Shown here: one piece after another, positions 1 through 12,500 of the stretch
Numbering within the stretch: the stretch's first letter is position 1
How the letters are laid out: every line of letters starts with the position of its first letter
Assembly (NCBI RefSeq): GCF_051020765.1
Contig: NW_027469105.1
Location: 992,001 to 1,056,000, forward strand
Length of the DNA stretch: 64,000 bases
DNA from: Lasioglossum baleicum
Taxonomy: Eukaryota; Arthropoda; Insecta; Hymenoptera; Halictidae
Direction of reading: 5' to 3'
Notes under the pieces: model-generated
Database searches by the model: none
Seen by the model: the letters and a program-made list of their open reading frames with translations, nothing else
What the model was told of the DNA's origin: nothing
Position numbers and translations under genes: made by a program

Positions 1-571
1 CGTTATGCGTTATGCGTTATGCGTTATGCGTTATGCGTTATGCGTTATGCGTTATGCGTTATGCGTTAAGCATTATGACTTTTTCATTGAGCGTTATGCG
101 TTATGACTTTTCCATTGAGCGTTATGCGTTATGCGTTATGCGTTATGCGTTATGCGTTATGCGTTATGCGTTATGCGTTATGCGTTATGCGTTATGCGTT
201 ATGCGTTATGCGTTATGCGTTATGCGTTATTCGTTATGCGTTATGCGTTATGCGTTATGCGTTATGCGTTATGCGTTATGCGTTATGCGTTATGCGTTAT
301 GCGTTAAGCATTATGACTTTTTCATTGAGCGTTATGCGTTATGACTTTTCCATTGAGCGTTATGCGTTATTCGTTATGGGTTATGCGTTATGCGTTATGG
401 GTTATGCGTTATGCGTTATGCGTTATGCGTTATGCGTTATGCATTATGCGTTATGCGTTATCCGTTATGCGTTATGCGTTATGCGTTATGCGATATGCGT
501 CATGCGTTAAGCGTTATGCGTTATGCAATATGCGTTATCCGTTATGCGTTATGCGTTATGCGTAATGCGTT
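1..571 (+). repeat. Left edge: incomplete module with two A blocks
   Basis: Two A blocks lie 238 bp (34 units) apart, at 63 and 301. The first lacks its tcgttat and gggttat units and runs straight into plain heptamers, so the pair looks like an unequal-exchange duplication of the A region. The following tail carries a private gcaatat at about 524 where other tails have gcattat. Confidence 0.85.
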
Positions 572-2139
572 ATGAGTAATGTGTCATGCGTTATGCGTTA
601 TGCGTTATGCGTTATGCGTTATGCGTTATGCGTTACGCGTTATGCGTTACGCGTTATGCGTTATGCGTTATGCGTTATGCGTTATGCGTTATGCGTTATG
701 CGTTATGCGTTATGCGTTATGCGTTATGCGTTATGCGTTATGCGTTATGCGTTATGCGTTATGCGTTATGCGTTATGCGTTATGCGTTATGCGTTATGCG
801 TTATGCGTTATGCGTTATGCGTTATGCGTTATGCGTTATGCGTTATGCGTTATGCGTTATGCGTTATGCGTTATGCGTTATGCGTTATGCGTTAAGCGTT
901 ATGCGTTATGCGTTACGCGTTACGCGTTATGCGTTATGCGTTATGCGTTATGCGTTATGCGTTATGCGTTATGCGTTATGTGTTATGCGTTATGCGTAAT
1001 GCGTTATGAGTAATGTGTCATGCGTTATGCGTTATGCGTTATGCGTTATGCATTATGCGTTATCCGTTATGCGTTATGCGTTATGGGTTATGCGTTATGC
1101 GTTATGCGTTATGCGTTATGCGTTATGCATTATGCGTTATGCGTTATCCGTTATGCGTTATGCGTTATGCGTTATGCGATATGCGTCATGCGTTAAGCGT
1201 TATGCGTTATGCATTATGCGTTATCCGTTATGCGTTATGCGTTATGCGTAATGCGTTATGAGTAATGTGTCATGCGTTATGCGTTATGCGTTATGCGTTA
1301 TGTGTTATGCGTTACGCGTTATGCGTTACGCGTTATGCGTTATGCGTTATGCGTTATGCGTTATGCGTTATGCGTTATGCGTTATGCGTTATGCGTTAAG
1401 CGTTATACGTTATGCGTTATGCGTTATGTGTTATGCGTTATGTGTTATGCGTTGTGCTTTACGGGTTATGCGATATGCGTTATGCGTTATGACTTTTTCA
1501 TTGAACGTTATGCGTTATGCGATATGCGTTATGCGTTATGCGTTATGCGTTATGCGTTATGCGTTATGCGTTATGCGTTATGCGTTATGCGTTATGCGTT
1601 ATGCGTTATGCGTTATGCGTTATGCGTTACGCGTTATGCGTTACGCGTTATGCGTTATGCGTTATGCGTTATGCGTTATTCGTTATGCGTTATGCGTTAT
1701 GCGGTATGCGTTATGCGTTATGCGTTATGCGTTATGCGATATGCGTTATGCGTTATGCGTTATGCGTTATGCGTTATGCGTTATGCGTTATGCGTTACGC
1801 GTTATGCGTTACGCGTTATGCGTTATGCGTTATGCGTTATGCGTTATGCGTTATGCGTTATGTGTTATTCGTTAAGCATTATGACTTTTTCATTGAGCGT
1901 TATGCGTTATGACTTTTCCATTGAGCGTTATGCGTTATTCGTTATGGGTTATGCGTTATGCGTTATGGGTTATGCGTTATGCGTTATGCGTTATGCGTTA
2001 TGCGTTATGCATTATGCGTTATGCGTTATCCGTTATGCGTTATGCGTTATGCGTTATGCGATATGCGTCATGCGTTAAGCGTTATGCGTTATGCATTATG
2101 CGTTATCCGTTATGCGTTATGCGTTATGCGTAATGCTTT
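572..2139 (+). repeat. N modules at 572 (434 bp), 1006 (252 bp), 1258 (882 bp)
   Basis: 572-1005 has the C alternation, a long plain run and a gcgttac doublet, then goes to M without A or B. 1006-1257 is a tail-only module with gcattat, gggttat and ccgttat. 1258-2139 is close to canonical: B core at 1449, C alternations, a private gcggtat near 1701, A at 1869, tail. Confidence 0.85.
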
Positions 2140-4211
2140 ATGAGTAATGTGTCATGCGTTATGCGTTATGCGTTATGCGTTATGCGTTATGCGTTATGCG
2201 TTACGCGTTATGCGTTACGCGTTATGCGTTATGCGTTATGCGTTATGCGTTATGCGTTATGCGTTATGCGTTATGCGTTATGCGTTATGCGTTAAGCGTT
2301 ATACGTTATGCGTTATGCGTTATGTGTTATGCGTTATGCGTTATGTGTTATGCGTTGTGCTTTACGGGTTATGCGATATGCGTTATGCGTTATGACTTTT
2401 TCATTGAACGTTATGCGTTATGCGATATGCGTTATGCGTTATGCGTTATGCGTTATGCGTTATGCGTTATGCGTTATGCGTTATGCGTTATGCGTTATGC
2501 GTTATGCGTTATGCGTTATGCGTTATGCGTTATGCGTTACGCGTTATGCGTTACGCGTTATGCGTTATGCGTTATGCGTTATGCGTTATGCGTTATGCGT
2601 TATGTGTTATGCGTTATGCGTAATGCGTTATGAGTAATGTGTCATGCGTTATGCGTTATGCGTTATGCGTTATGCATTATGCGTTATCCGTTATGCGTTA
2701 TGCGTTATGGGTTATGCGTTATGCGTTATGCGTTATGCGTTATGCATTATGCGTTATGCGTTATCCGTTATGCGTTATGCGTTATGCGTTATGCGATATG
2801 CGTCATGCGTTAAGCGTTATGCGTTATGCATTATGCGTTATCCGTTATGCGTTATGCGTTATGCGTAATGCTTTATGAGTAATGTGTCATGCGTTATGCG
2901 TTATGCGTTATGCGTTATGCGTTATGCGTTATGCGTTACGCGTTATGCGTTATGCGTTATGCGTTATGCGTTATGCGTTATGCGTTATGCGTTATGCGTT
3001 AAGCGTTATACGTTATGCGTTATGCGTTATGTGTTATGCGTTATGCGTTATGTGTTATGCGTTGTGCTTTACGGGTTATGCGATATGCGTTATGCGTTAT
3101 GACTTTTTCATTGAACGTTATGCGTTATGCGATATGCGTTATGCGTTATGCGTTATGCGTTACGCGTTATGCGTTATGCGTTATGCGTTATGCGTTATTC
3201 GTTATGCGTTATGCGTTATGCGGTATGCGTTATGCGTTATGCGTTATGCGTTATGCGATATGCGTTATGCGTTATGCGTTATGCGTTATGCGTTATGCGT
3301 TATGCGTTACGCGTTATGCGTTACGCGTTATGCGTTATGCGTTATGCGTTATGCGTTATGCGTTATGCGTTATGCGTTATTCGTTATGCGATATGCGTTA
3401 TGCGTTATGCGTTATGCGTTATGCGTTATGCGTTATGCGTTATGCGTTAAGCATTATGACTTTTTCATTGAGCGTTATGCGTTATGACTTTTCCATTGAG
3501 CGTTATGCGTTATTCGTTATGGGTTATGCGTTATGCGTTATGGGTTATGCGTTATGCGTTATGCGTAATGCGTTATGCGTTATGCATTATGCGTTATGCG
3601 TTATCCGTTATGCGTTATGCGATATGCGTCATGCGTTAAGCGTTATGCGTTATGCATTATGCGTTATCCGTTATGCGTTATGCGTTATGCGTAATGCGTT
3701 ATGAGTAATGTGTCATGCGTTATGCGTTATGCGTTATGCGTTATGCGTTATGCGATATGCGTTATGCGTTATGCGTTATGCGTTATGCGTTATGCGTTAC
3801 GCGTTATGCGTTACGCGTTATGCGTTATGCGTTATGCGTTATGCGTTATGCGTTATGCGTTATTCGTTATGCGATATGCGTTATGCGTTATGCGTTATGC
3901 GTTATGCGTTATGCGTTATGCGTTATGCGTTAAGCATTATGACTTTTTCATTGAGCGTTATGCGTTATGACTTTTCCATTGAGCGTTATGCGTTATTCGT
4001 TATGGGTTATGCGTTATGCGTTATGGGTTATGCGTTATGCGTTATGCGTAATGCGTTATGCGTTATGCATTATGCGTTATGCGTTATCCGTTATGCGTTA
4101 TGCGTTATGCGTTATGCGTTATGCGTTATGCGATATGCGTCATGCGTTAAGCGTTATGCGTTATGCATTATGCGTTATCCGTTATGCGTTATGCGTTATG
4201 CGTAATGCGTT
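2140..4211 (+). repeat. N modules at 2140 (490), 2630 (245), 2875 (826), 3701 (511)
   Basis: 2140 has C and B (core 2352) but no A. 2630 is tail-only, like 1006. 2875 has B (core 3059) and A at 3444; its gcggtat near 3223 is shared with the 1258 module, so the two are recent relatives. 3701 lacks B but repeats the right half of 2875, with A at 3927. The M before 2140 and 2875 is preceded by gctttat instead of gcgttat. Confidence 0.85.
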
Positions 4212-5240
4212 ATGAGTAATGTGTCATGCGTTATGCGTTATGCGTTATGCGTTATGCGTTATGCGTTATGCGTTATGCGTTATGCGTTATGCGTTATGCG
4301 TTATGCGTTATGCGTTAAGCGTTATGCGTTATGCGTTACGCGTTACGCGTTATGCGTTATGCGTTATGCGTTATGCGTTATGCGTTATGCGTTATGCGTT
4401 ATGCGTTATGCGTTATGCGTTATGTGTTATGCGTTATGCGTTAAGCGTTATACGTTATGCGTTATGCGTTATGTGTTATGCGTTATGCGTTATGTGTTAT
4501 GCGTTGTGCTTTACGGGTTATGCGATATGCGTTATGCGTTATGACTTTTTCATTGAACGTTATGCGTTATGCGATATGCGTTATGCGTTATGCGTTATGC
4601 GTTATGCGTTATGCGTTATGCGTTATGCGTTATGCGTTATGCGTTACGCGTTATGCGTTACGCGTTATGCGTTATGCGTTATGCGTTATTCGTTATGCGT
4701 TATGCGTTATGCGTTATGCGTTATGCGTTATGCGTTATGCGTTATGCGATATGCGTTATGCGTTATGCGTTATGCGTTATGCGTTATGCGTTACGCGTTA
4801 TGCGTTACGCGTTATGCGTTATGCGTTATGCGTTATGCGTTATGCGTTATTCGTTATGCGTTATGCGTTATGCGTTATGCGTTATGCGTTATGCGATGTG
4901 CGTTATGCGTTATGCGTTATGCGTTATGCGTTATGCGTTATGCGTTATGCGTTATGCGTTATGCGTTATGCGTTATGCGTTATGCGTTAAGCATTATGAC
5001 TTTTTCATTGAGCGTTATGCGTTATGACTTTTCCATTGAGCGTTATGCGTTATTCGTTATGGGTTATACGTTATGCGTTATGGGTTATGCGTTATGCGTT
5101 ATGCGTTATGCGTTATGCGTTATGCATTATGCGTTATGCGTTATCCGTTATGCGTTATGCGTTATGCGTTATGCGTTATGCGATATGCGTCATGCGTTAA
5201 GCGTTATGCGTTATGCATTATGCGTTATCCGTTATGCGTT
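4212..5240 (+). repeat. Near-complete canonical module (1029 bp)
   Basis: It carries the gcgttaa-linked gcgttac doublet, B (core 4501), two C alternations each followed by tcgttat, gcgatat, a single gcgatgt, A at 4984 and tail T. The tail is shortened before M, lacking the usual gcgtaat. A private acgttat sits between the two gggttat units, near 5066. Confidence 0.85.
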
Positions 5241-6047
5241 ATGAGTAATGTGTCATGCGTTATGCGTTATGCGTTATGCGTTATGCGTTATGCGTTACGC
5301 GTTATGCGTTACGCGTTATGCGTTATGCGTTATGCGTTATGCGTTATGCGTTATGCGTTATGCGTTATGCGTTATGCGTTATGCGTTATGCGTTATGCGT
5401 TATGCGTTATGCGTTATGCGTTATGCGTTATGCGTTATGCGTTATCCGTTATGCGTTATGCGTAATGCGTAATGCGTTATGAGTAATGTGTCATGCGTTA
5501 TGCGTTATGCGTTATGCGTTATGCGTTATGCGTTATGCGTTATGCGTTATGCGTTATGCGTTATGCGTTATGCGTTATGCGTTATGCGTTATGCGTTATG
5601 CGTTATGCGTTATGCGTTATGCGTTATGCGTTACGCGTTACGCGTTATGCGTTATGCGTTATGCGTTATGCGTTATGCGTTATGCGTTATGCGTTATGCG
5701 TTATGTGTTATGCGTTATGCGTTAAGCGTTATACGTTATGCGTTATGCGTTATGCGTTATGCGTTATGCGTTATGCGTTATGCGTTATGCGTTATGCGTT
5801 ATGCGATGTGCGTTATGCGTTATTCGTTATGCGTTATGCGTTATGCGTTATGCGTTATGCGTTATGCGTTATGCGTTATGCGTTATGCGTTATGCGTTAA
5901 GCATTATGACTTTTTCATTGAGCGTTATGCGTTATGACTTTTCCATTGAGCGTTATGCGTTATTCGTTATGGGTTATGCGTTATGCGTTATGGGTTATGC
6001 GTTATGCGTTATGCGTTATGCGTTATGCGTTATGCGTTATGCATTAT

Positions 6048-6053
6048 GCGTTT
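6048..6053 (+). other. Register slip 1: 6-bp unit gcgttt
   Basis: The unit after gcattat (6041-6047) reads gcgttt and is followed by gcgttat at 6054. One base, the a, is missing. The ATG phase moves from 5 to 4 (mod 7) and stays there to the next slip. Confidence 0.9.
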
Positions 6054-6830
6054 GCGTTATCCGTTATGCGTTATGCGTTATGCGTTATGCGTTATGCGAT
6101 ATGCGTCATGCGTTAAGCGTTATGCGTTATGCATTATGCGTTATCCGTTATGCGTTATGCGTAATGCGTAATGCGTTATGAGTAATGTGTCATGCGTTAT
6201 GCGTTATGCGTTATGCGTTATGCGTTATGCGTTATGCGTTATGCGTTATGCGTTATGCGTTATGCGTTATGCGTTATGCGTTATGCGTTATGCGTTACGC
6301 GTTACGCGTTATGCGTTATGCGTTATGCGTTATGCGTTATGCGTTATGCGTTATGCGTTATGCGTTATGCGTTATGCGTTATGTGTTATGCGTTATGCGT
6401 TAAGCGTTATACGTTATGCGTTATGCGTTATGCGTTATGTGTTATGCGTTATGCGTTATGTGTTATGCGTTGTGCTTTACGGGTTATGCGATATGCGTTA
6501 TGCGTTATGACTTTTTCATTGCACGTTATGCGTTATGCGATTTGCGTTATGCGTTATGCGTTATGCGTTATGCGTTATGCGTTATGCGTTATGCGTTATG
6601 CGTTATGCGTTATGCGTTATGCGTTATGCGTTATGCGTTATGCGTTATGCGTTATGCGTTATGCGTTATGCGTTATGCGTTATGCGTTATGCGTTATGCG
6701 TTATGCGTTATGCGTTATGCGTTATGCGTTATGCGTTACGCGTTATGCGTTACGCGTTACGCGTTATGCGTTATGCGTTATGCGTTATGCGTTATGCGTT
6801 ATGCGTTATTCGTTATGCGTTATGCGTTAT

Positions 6831-6834
6831 GCGT
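6831..6834 (+). other. Register slip 2: 4-bp unit gcgt
   Basis: A unit is reduced to gcgt before gcgttat at 6835, a net loss of 3 bp. It lies where sister modules carry gcgatgt (E), so E is absent here. Confidence 0.88.
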
Positions 6835-6967
6835 GCGTTATGCGTTATGCGTTATGCGTTATGCGTTATGCGTTATGCGTTATGCGTTATGCGTTATGCG
6901 TTATGCGTTAAGCATTATGACTTTTTCATTGAGCGTTATGCGTTATGACTTTTCCATTGAGCGTTAT

Positions 6968-6969
6968 GT
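6968..6969 (+). other. Register slip 3: 2-bp remnant gt inside block A
   Basis: In A the second ccattga should be followed by two plain units and tcgttat. Here one unit is reduced to gt (a loss of 5 bp) before tcgttat at 6970. After this the ATG phase is 3 (mod 7) and holds until 54710. Confidence 0.88.
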
Positions 6970-7205
6970 TCGTTATGGGTTATGCGTTATGCGTTATGGG
7001 TTATGCGTTATGCGTTATGCGTTAGGCGTTATGCGTTATGCGTTATGCGTTATGCGTTATGCGTTATGCGTTATGCGTTATGCGTTATGCGTTATCCGTT
7101 ATGCGTTATGCGTTATGCGTTATGCGATATGCGTCATGCGTTAAGCGTTATGCGTTATGCATTATGCGTTATCCGTTATGCGTTATGCGTTATGCGTAAT
7201 GCGTT

Positions 7206-8724
7206 ATGAGTAATGTGTCATGCGTTATGCGTTATGCGTTATTCGTTAAGCGTTATGCTTTATGCGTTATGCGTTATGCGTTATGCGTTATGCGTTATGC
7301 GTTATGCGTTATGCGTCATGCGTCATGCGTAATGCGTTATGCGTTATGCGTTATGCGTTATGCGTTATGCGTTACGCGTTACGCGTTATGCGTTATGCGT
7401 TATGCGTTATGCGTTATGCGTTATGCGTTATGCGTTATGCGTTATGCGTTATGCGTTATGCGTTATGCGTTATGCGTTATGCGTTATGCGTTATGCGTTA
7501 TGCGTTATGCGTTATGCGTTATGCGTTATGCGTTATGCGTTATGCGTTATGCGTTATGCGTTATGCGTTATGCGTTATGCGTTATGCGTTATGCGTTATG
7601 CGTTATGCGTTATGCGTTATGCGTTATGCGTTATGCGTTATGCGTTATGCGTTATGCGTTATGCGTTATGCGTTATGCGTTATGCGTTATGCGTTATGCG
7701 TTATGCGATATGCGTTATGCGTTATGCGTCATGCGTTATGCGTTATGCGTTATGCGTTATGCGTTATGCGTTATGCGTTATGCGTTATGCGTTATGCGTT
7801 ATGCGTTATGCGTTATGCGTTATGCGTTATGCGTTATGCGTTATGCGTTATGCGTTATGCGTTATGCGTTATGCGTTATGCGTTATGCGTTATGCGTTAT
7901 GCGTTATGCGTTATGCGTTATGCGTTATGTGTTATGCGTTGTGCTTTACGGGTTATGCGATATGCGTTATGCGTTATGACTTTTTCATTGAGCGTTATGC
8001 GTTATGCGTAATGCGTTATGCATTATGCGTTATGCGTTATGCGTAATGCGTTATGAGTAATGTGTCATGCGTTATGCGTTATGGACTATGCTTTATGCGT
8101 TATGCGTTATGGGTTATCCGTTATGCGTCATGCGTTATGCGTTATTCGTTATGCGTTATGCGTTATGCGTTATGCGTTATGCGTTATGCGTTATGCGTTA
8201 TGCGTTATGCGATATGCGTTATGCGTTATGCGTTATGCGTTATGCGTTATGTGTTACGCGTTATGCGTTACGCGTTATGCGTTATGCGTTATGCGTTATG
8301 CGTTATGCGTTATGCGTTATTCGTTATGCGTTATGCGTTATGCGTTATGCGTTATGCGTTATGCGATGTGCGTTATGCGTTATGCGTTATGCGTTATGCG
8401 TTATGCGTTATGCGTTATGCGTTATGCGTTATGCGTTATGCGTTATGCGTTATGCGTTATGCGTTAAGCATTATGACTTTTTCATTGAGCGTTATGCGTT
8501 ATGACTTTTCCATTGAGCGTTATGCGTTATTCGTTATGGGTTATGCGTTATGCGTTATGGGTTATGCGTTATGCGTTATGCGTTATGCGTTATGCATTAT
8601 GCGTTATGCGTTATCCGTTATGCGTTATGCGTTATGCGTTATGCGATATGCGTCATGCGTTAAGCGTTATGCGTTATGCATTATGCGTTATCCGTTATGC
8701 GTTATGCGTTATGCGTAATGCGTT
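7206..8724 (+). repeat. First S-G pair: S 7206 (847 bp), G 8053 (672 bp)
   Basis: S shows tcgttaa, gctttat, a gcgtcat pair with gcgtaat, a gcgttac doublet (7369-7382), a 46-unit run (7383-7704), gcgatat, gcgtcat and a short B (core 7936) leading into gcgtaat and gcattat. G shows ggactat, gctttat, gggttat, ccgttat and gcgtcat, then the right half of a canonical module with gtgttac, tcgttat, gcgatgt and A at 8461. Confidence 0.85.
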
Positions 8725-9550
8725 ATGAGAAATGTGTCATGCGTTATGCGTTATGCGTTATGCGTTATGCGTTACGCGTTATGCGTTACGCGTTATGCGT
8801 TATGCGTTATGCGTTATGCGTTATGCGTTATGCGTTATGCGTTATGCGTTATGCGTTATGCGTTATGCGTTATGCGTTATGCGTTATGCGTTATGCGTTA
8901 TGCGTTATGCGTTATGCGTTATGCGTTATGCGTTATGCGTTATGCGTTATGCGTTATGCGTTATGCGTTATGCGTTATGCGTTATGCGTTATGCGTTATG
9001 CGTTATGCGTTACGCGTTATGCGTTACGCGTTACGCGTTATGCGTTATGCGTTATGCGTTATGCGTTATTCGTTATGCGTTATGCGTTATGCGTTATGCG
9101 TTATGCGTTATGCGATGTGCGATGTGCGTTATGCGTTATGCGTTATGCGTTATGCGTTATGCGTTATGCGTTATGCGTTATGCGTTATGCGTTATGCGTT
9201 ATGCGTTATGCGTTATGCGTTATGCGTTATGCGTTATGCGTTATGCGTTAAGCATTATGACTTTTTCATTGAGCGTTATGCGTTATGACTTTTCCATTGA
9301 GCGTTATGCGTTATTCGTTATGGGTTATGCGTTATGCGTTATGGGTTATGCGTTATGCGTTATGCGTTATGCGTTAGGCGTTATGCGTTATGCGTTATGC
9401 GTTATGCGTTATGCGTTATGCGTTATGCGTTATCCGTTATGCGTTATGCGTTATGCGTTATGCGTTATGCGATATGCGTCATGCGTTAAGCGTTATGCGT
9501 TATGCATTATGCGTTATCCGTTATGCGTTATGCGTTATGCGTAATGCGTT
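8725..9550 (+). repeat. N module (826 bp), double gcgatgt, variant M
   Basis: It opens with the only gagaaat version of M. It has C, a long plain run, gcgttac units, tcgttat, two adjacent gcgatgt near 9113, A at 9245 and a gcgttag in the tail near 9372. It has no B. Confidence 0.83.
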
Positions 9551-12500
9551 ATGAGTAATGTGTCATGCGTTATGCGTTATGCGTTATTCGTTAAGCGTTA
9601 TGCTTTATGCGTTATGCGTTATGCGTTATGCGTTATGCGTTATGCGTTATGCGTTATGCGTTATGCGTTATGCGTCATGCGTCATGCGTAATGCGTTATG
9701 CGTTATGCGTTATGCGTTATGCGTTATGCGTTATGCGTTATGCGTTATGCGTTATGCGTTATGCGTTATCCGTTATGCGTTACGCGTTACGCGTTACGCG
9801 TTATGCGTTATGCGTTATGCGTTATGCGTTATGCGTTATGCGTTATGCGTTATGCGTTATGCGTTATGCGTTATGCGTTATGCGTTATGCGTTATGCGTT
9901 ATGCGTTATGCGTTATGCGTTATGCGTTATGCGTTATGCGTTATGCGTTATGCGTTATGCGTTATGCGTTATGCGTTATGCGTTATGCGTTATGCGTTAT
10001 GCGTTATGCGTTATGCGTTATGCGTTATGCGTTATGCGTTATGCGTTATGCGTTATGCGTTATGCGTTATGCGTTATGCGTTATGCGTTATGCGTTATGC
10101 GTTATGCGTTATGCGTTATGCGTTACGCGTTACGCGTTACGCGTTATGCGTTATGCGTTATGCGTTATGCGTTATGCGTTATGCGTTATGCGTTATGCGT
10201 TATGCGTTATGCGTTATGTGTTATGCGTTATGCGTTAAGCGTTATACGTTATGCGTTATGCGTTATGCGTTATGTGTTATGCGTTATGCGTTATGTGTTA
10301 TGCGTTGTGCTTTACGGGTTATGCGATATGCGTTATGCGTTATGACTTTTTCATTGCACGTTATGCGTTATGCGATATGCGTTATGCGTTATGCGTTATG
10401 CGTTATGCGTTATGCGTTATGCGTTATGCGTTATGCGTTATGCGTTATGCGTTATGCGTTATGCGTTATGCGTTATGCGTTATGCGTTATGCGTTATGCG
10501 TTATGCGTTATGCGTTATGCGTTATGCGTTATGCGTTATGCGTTATGCGTTACGCGTTATGCGTTACGCGTTACGCGTTATGCGTTATGCGTTATGCGTT
10601 ATGCGTTATGCGTTATGCGTTATTCGTTATGCGTTATGCGTTATGCGTTATGCGTTATGCGTTATGCGTTATGCGATGTGCGATGTGCGTTATGCGTTAT
10701 GCGTTATGCGTTATGCGTTATGCGTTATGCGTTATGCGTTATGCGTTATGCGTTATGCGTTATGCGTTAAGCATTATGACTTTTTCATTGAGCGTTATGC
10801 GTTATGACTTTTCCATTGAGCGTTATGCGTTATTCGTTATGGGTTATGCGTTATGCGTTATGGGTTATGCGTTATGCGTTATGCGTTAGGCGTTATGCGT
10901 TATGCGTTATGCGTTATGCGTTATGCGTTATGCGTTATGCGTTATCCGTTATGCGTTATGCGTTATGCGTTATGCGATATGCGTCATGCGTTAAGCGTTA
11001 TGCGTTATGCATTATGCGTTATCCGTTATGCGTTATGCGTTATGCGTAATGCGTTATGAGTAATGTGTCATGCGTTATGCGTTATGCGTTATGCGTTATG
11101 CGTTACGCGTTATGCGTTACGCGTTATGCGTTATGCGTTATGCGTTATGCGTTATGCGTTATGCGTTATGCGTTATGCGTTATGCGTTATGCGTTATGCG
11201 TTATGCGTTATGCGTTATGCGTTATGCGTTATGCGTTATGCGTTATGCGTTATGCGTTATGCGTTATGCGTTATGCGTTATGCGTTATGTGTTATGCGTT
11301 ATGCGTTAAGCGTTATACGTTATGCGTTATGCGTTATGCGTTATGTGTTATGCGTTATGCGTTATGTGTTATGCGTTGTGCTTTACGGGTTATGCGATAT
11401 GCGTTATGCGTTATGACTTTTTCATTGCACGTTATGCGTTATGCGATATGCGTTATGCGTTATGCGTTATGCGTTATGCGTTATGCGTTATGCGTTATGC
11501 GTTATGCGTTATGCGTTATGCGTTATGCGTTATGCGTTATGCGTTATGCGTTATGCGTTATGCGTTATGCGTTATGCGTTATGCGTTATGCGTTACGCGT
11601 TATGCGTTACGCGTTACGCGTTATGCGTTATGCGTTATGCGTTATGCGTTATGCGTTATGCGTTATGCGTTATTCGTTATGCGTTATGCGTTATGCGTTA
11701 TGCGTTATGCGTTATGCGTTATGCGATGTGCGATGTGCGTTATGCGTTATGCGTTATGCGTTATGCGTTATGCGTTATGCGTTATGCGTTATGCGTTATG
11801 CGTTATGCGTTATGCGTTAAGCATTATGACTTTTTCATTGAGCGTTATGCGTTATGCGTTAAGCATTATGACTTTTTCATTGAGCGTTATGCGTTATGAC
11901 TTTTCCATTGAGCGTTATGCGTTATTCGTTATGGGTTATGCGTTATGCGTTATGGGTTATGCGTTATGCGTTATGCGTTAGGCGTTATGCGTTATGCGTT
12001 ATGCGTTATGCGTTATGCGTTATGCGTTATGCGTTATCCGTTATGCGTTATGCGTTATGCGTTATGCGATATGCGTCATGCGTTAAGCGTTATGCGTTAT
12101 GCATTATGCGTTATCCGTTATGCGTTATGCGTTATGCGTAATGCGTTATGAGTAATGTGTCATGCGTTATGCGTTATGCGTTATTCGTTAAGCGTTATGC
12201 TTTATGCGTTATGCGTTATGCGTTATGCGTTATGCGTTATGCGTTATGCGTCATGCGTCATGCGTAATGCGTTATGCGTTATGCGTTACGCGTTACGCGT
12301 TATGCGTTATGCGTTATGCGTTATGCGTTATGCGTTATGCGTTATGCGTTATGCGTTATGCGTTATGCGTTATGCGTTATGCGTTATGCGTTATGCGTTA
12401 TGCGTTATGCGTTATGCGTTATGCGTTATGCGTTATGCGTTATGCGTTATGCGTTATGCGTTATGCGTTATGCGTTATGCGTTATGCGTTATGCGTCATG

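Larger units (their letters stand above)
5241..7205 (+). repeat. N modules at 5241 (238), 5479 (699), 6178 (1028) holding three register slips
   Basis: 5241 is a short C-plus-tail module ending in two gcgtaat units. 5479 has the left part of B (gcgttaa, acgttat) but no B core and jumps to gcgatgt and A at 5894. 6178 has B of the tcattgc subform (core 6467) and A at 6905. Three of the window's four frame-breaking deletions lie between 6048 and 6969. Confidence 0.85.

Noticed and set aside
77..118. gactttt/tcattga boxes as remnants of an inserted mobile element
   Set aside because: They are exactly two heptamers long, keep the 7-bp register on both sides and have no target duplication or inverted termini. 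Diverged satellite units are the simpler reading.
574..587. M (ATGA-N8-TCAT) as a transcription terminator or hairpin
   Set aside because: The arms are only 4 bp and AT-rich, with no T tract. Such a stem would be unstable, so only a weak protein-site idea is kept.
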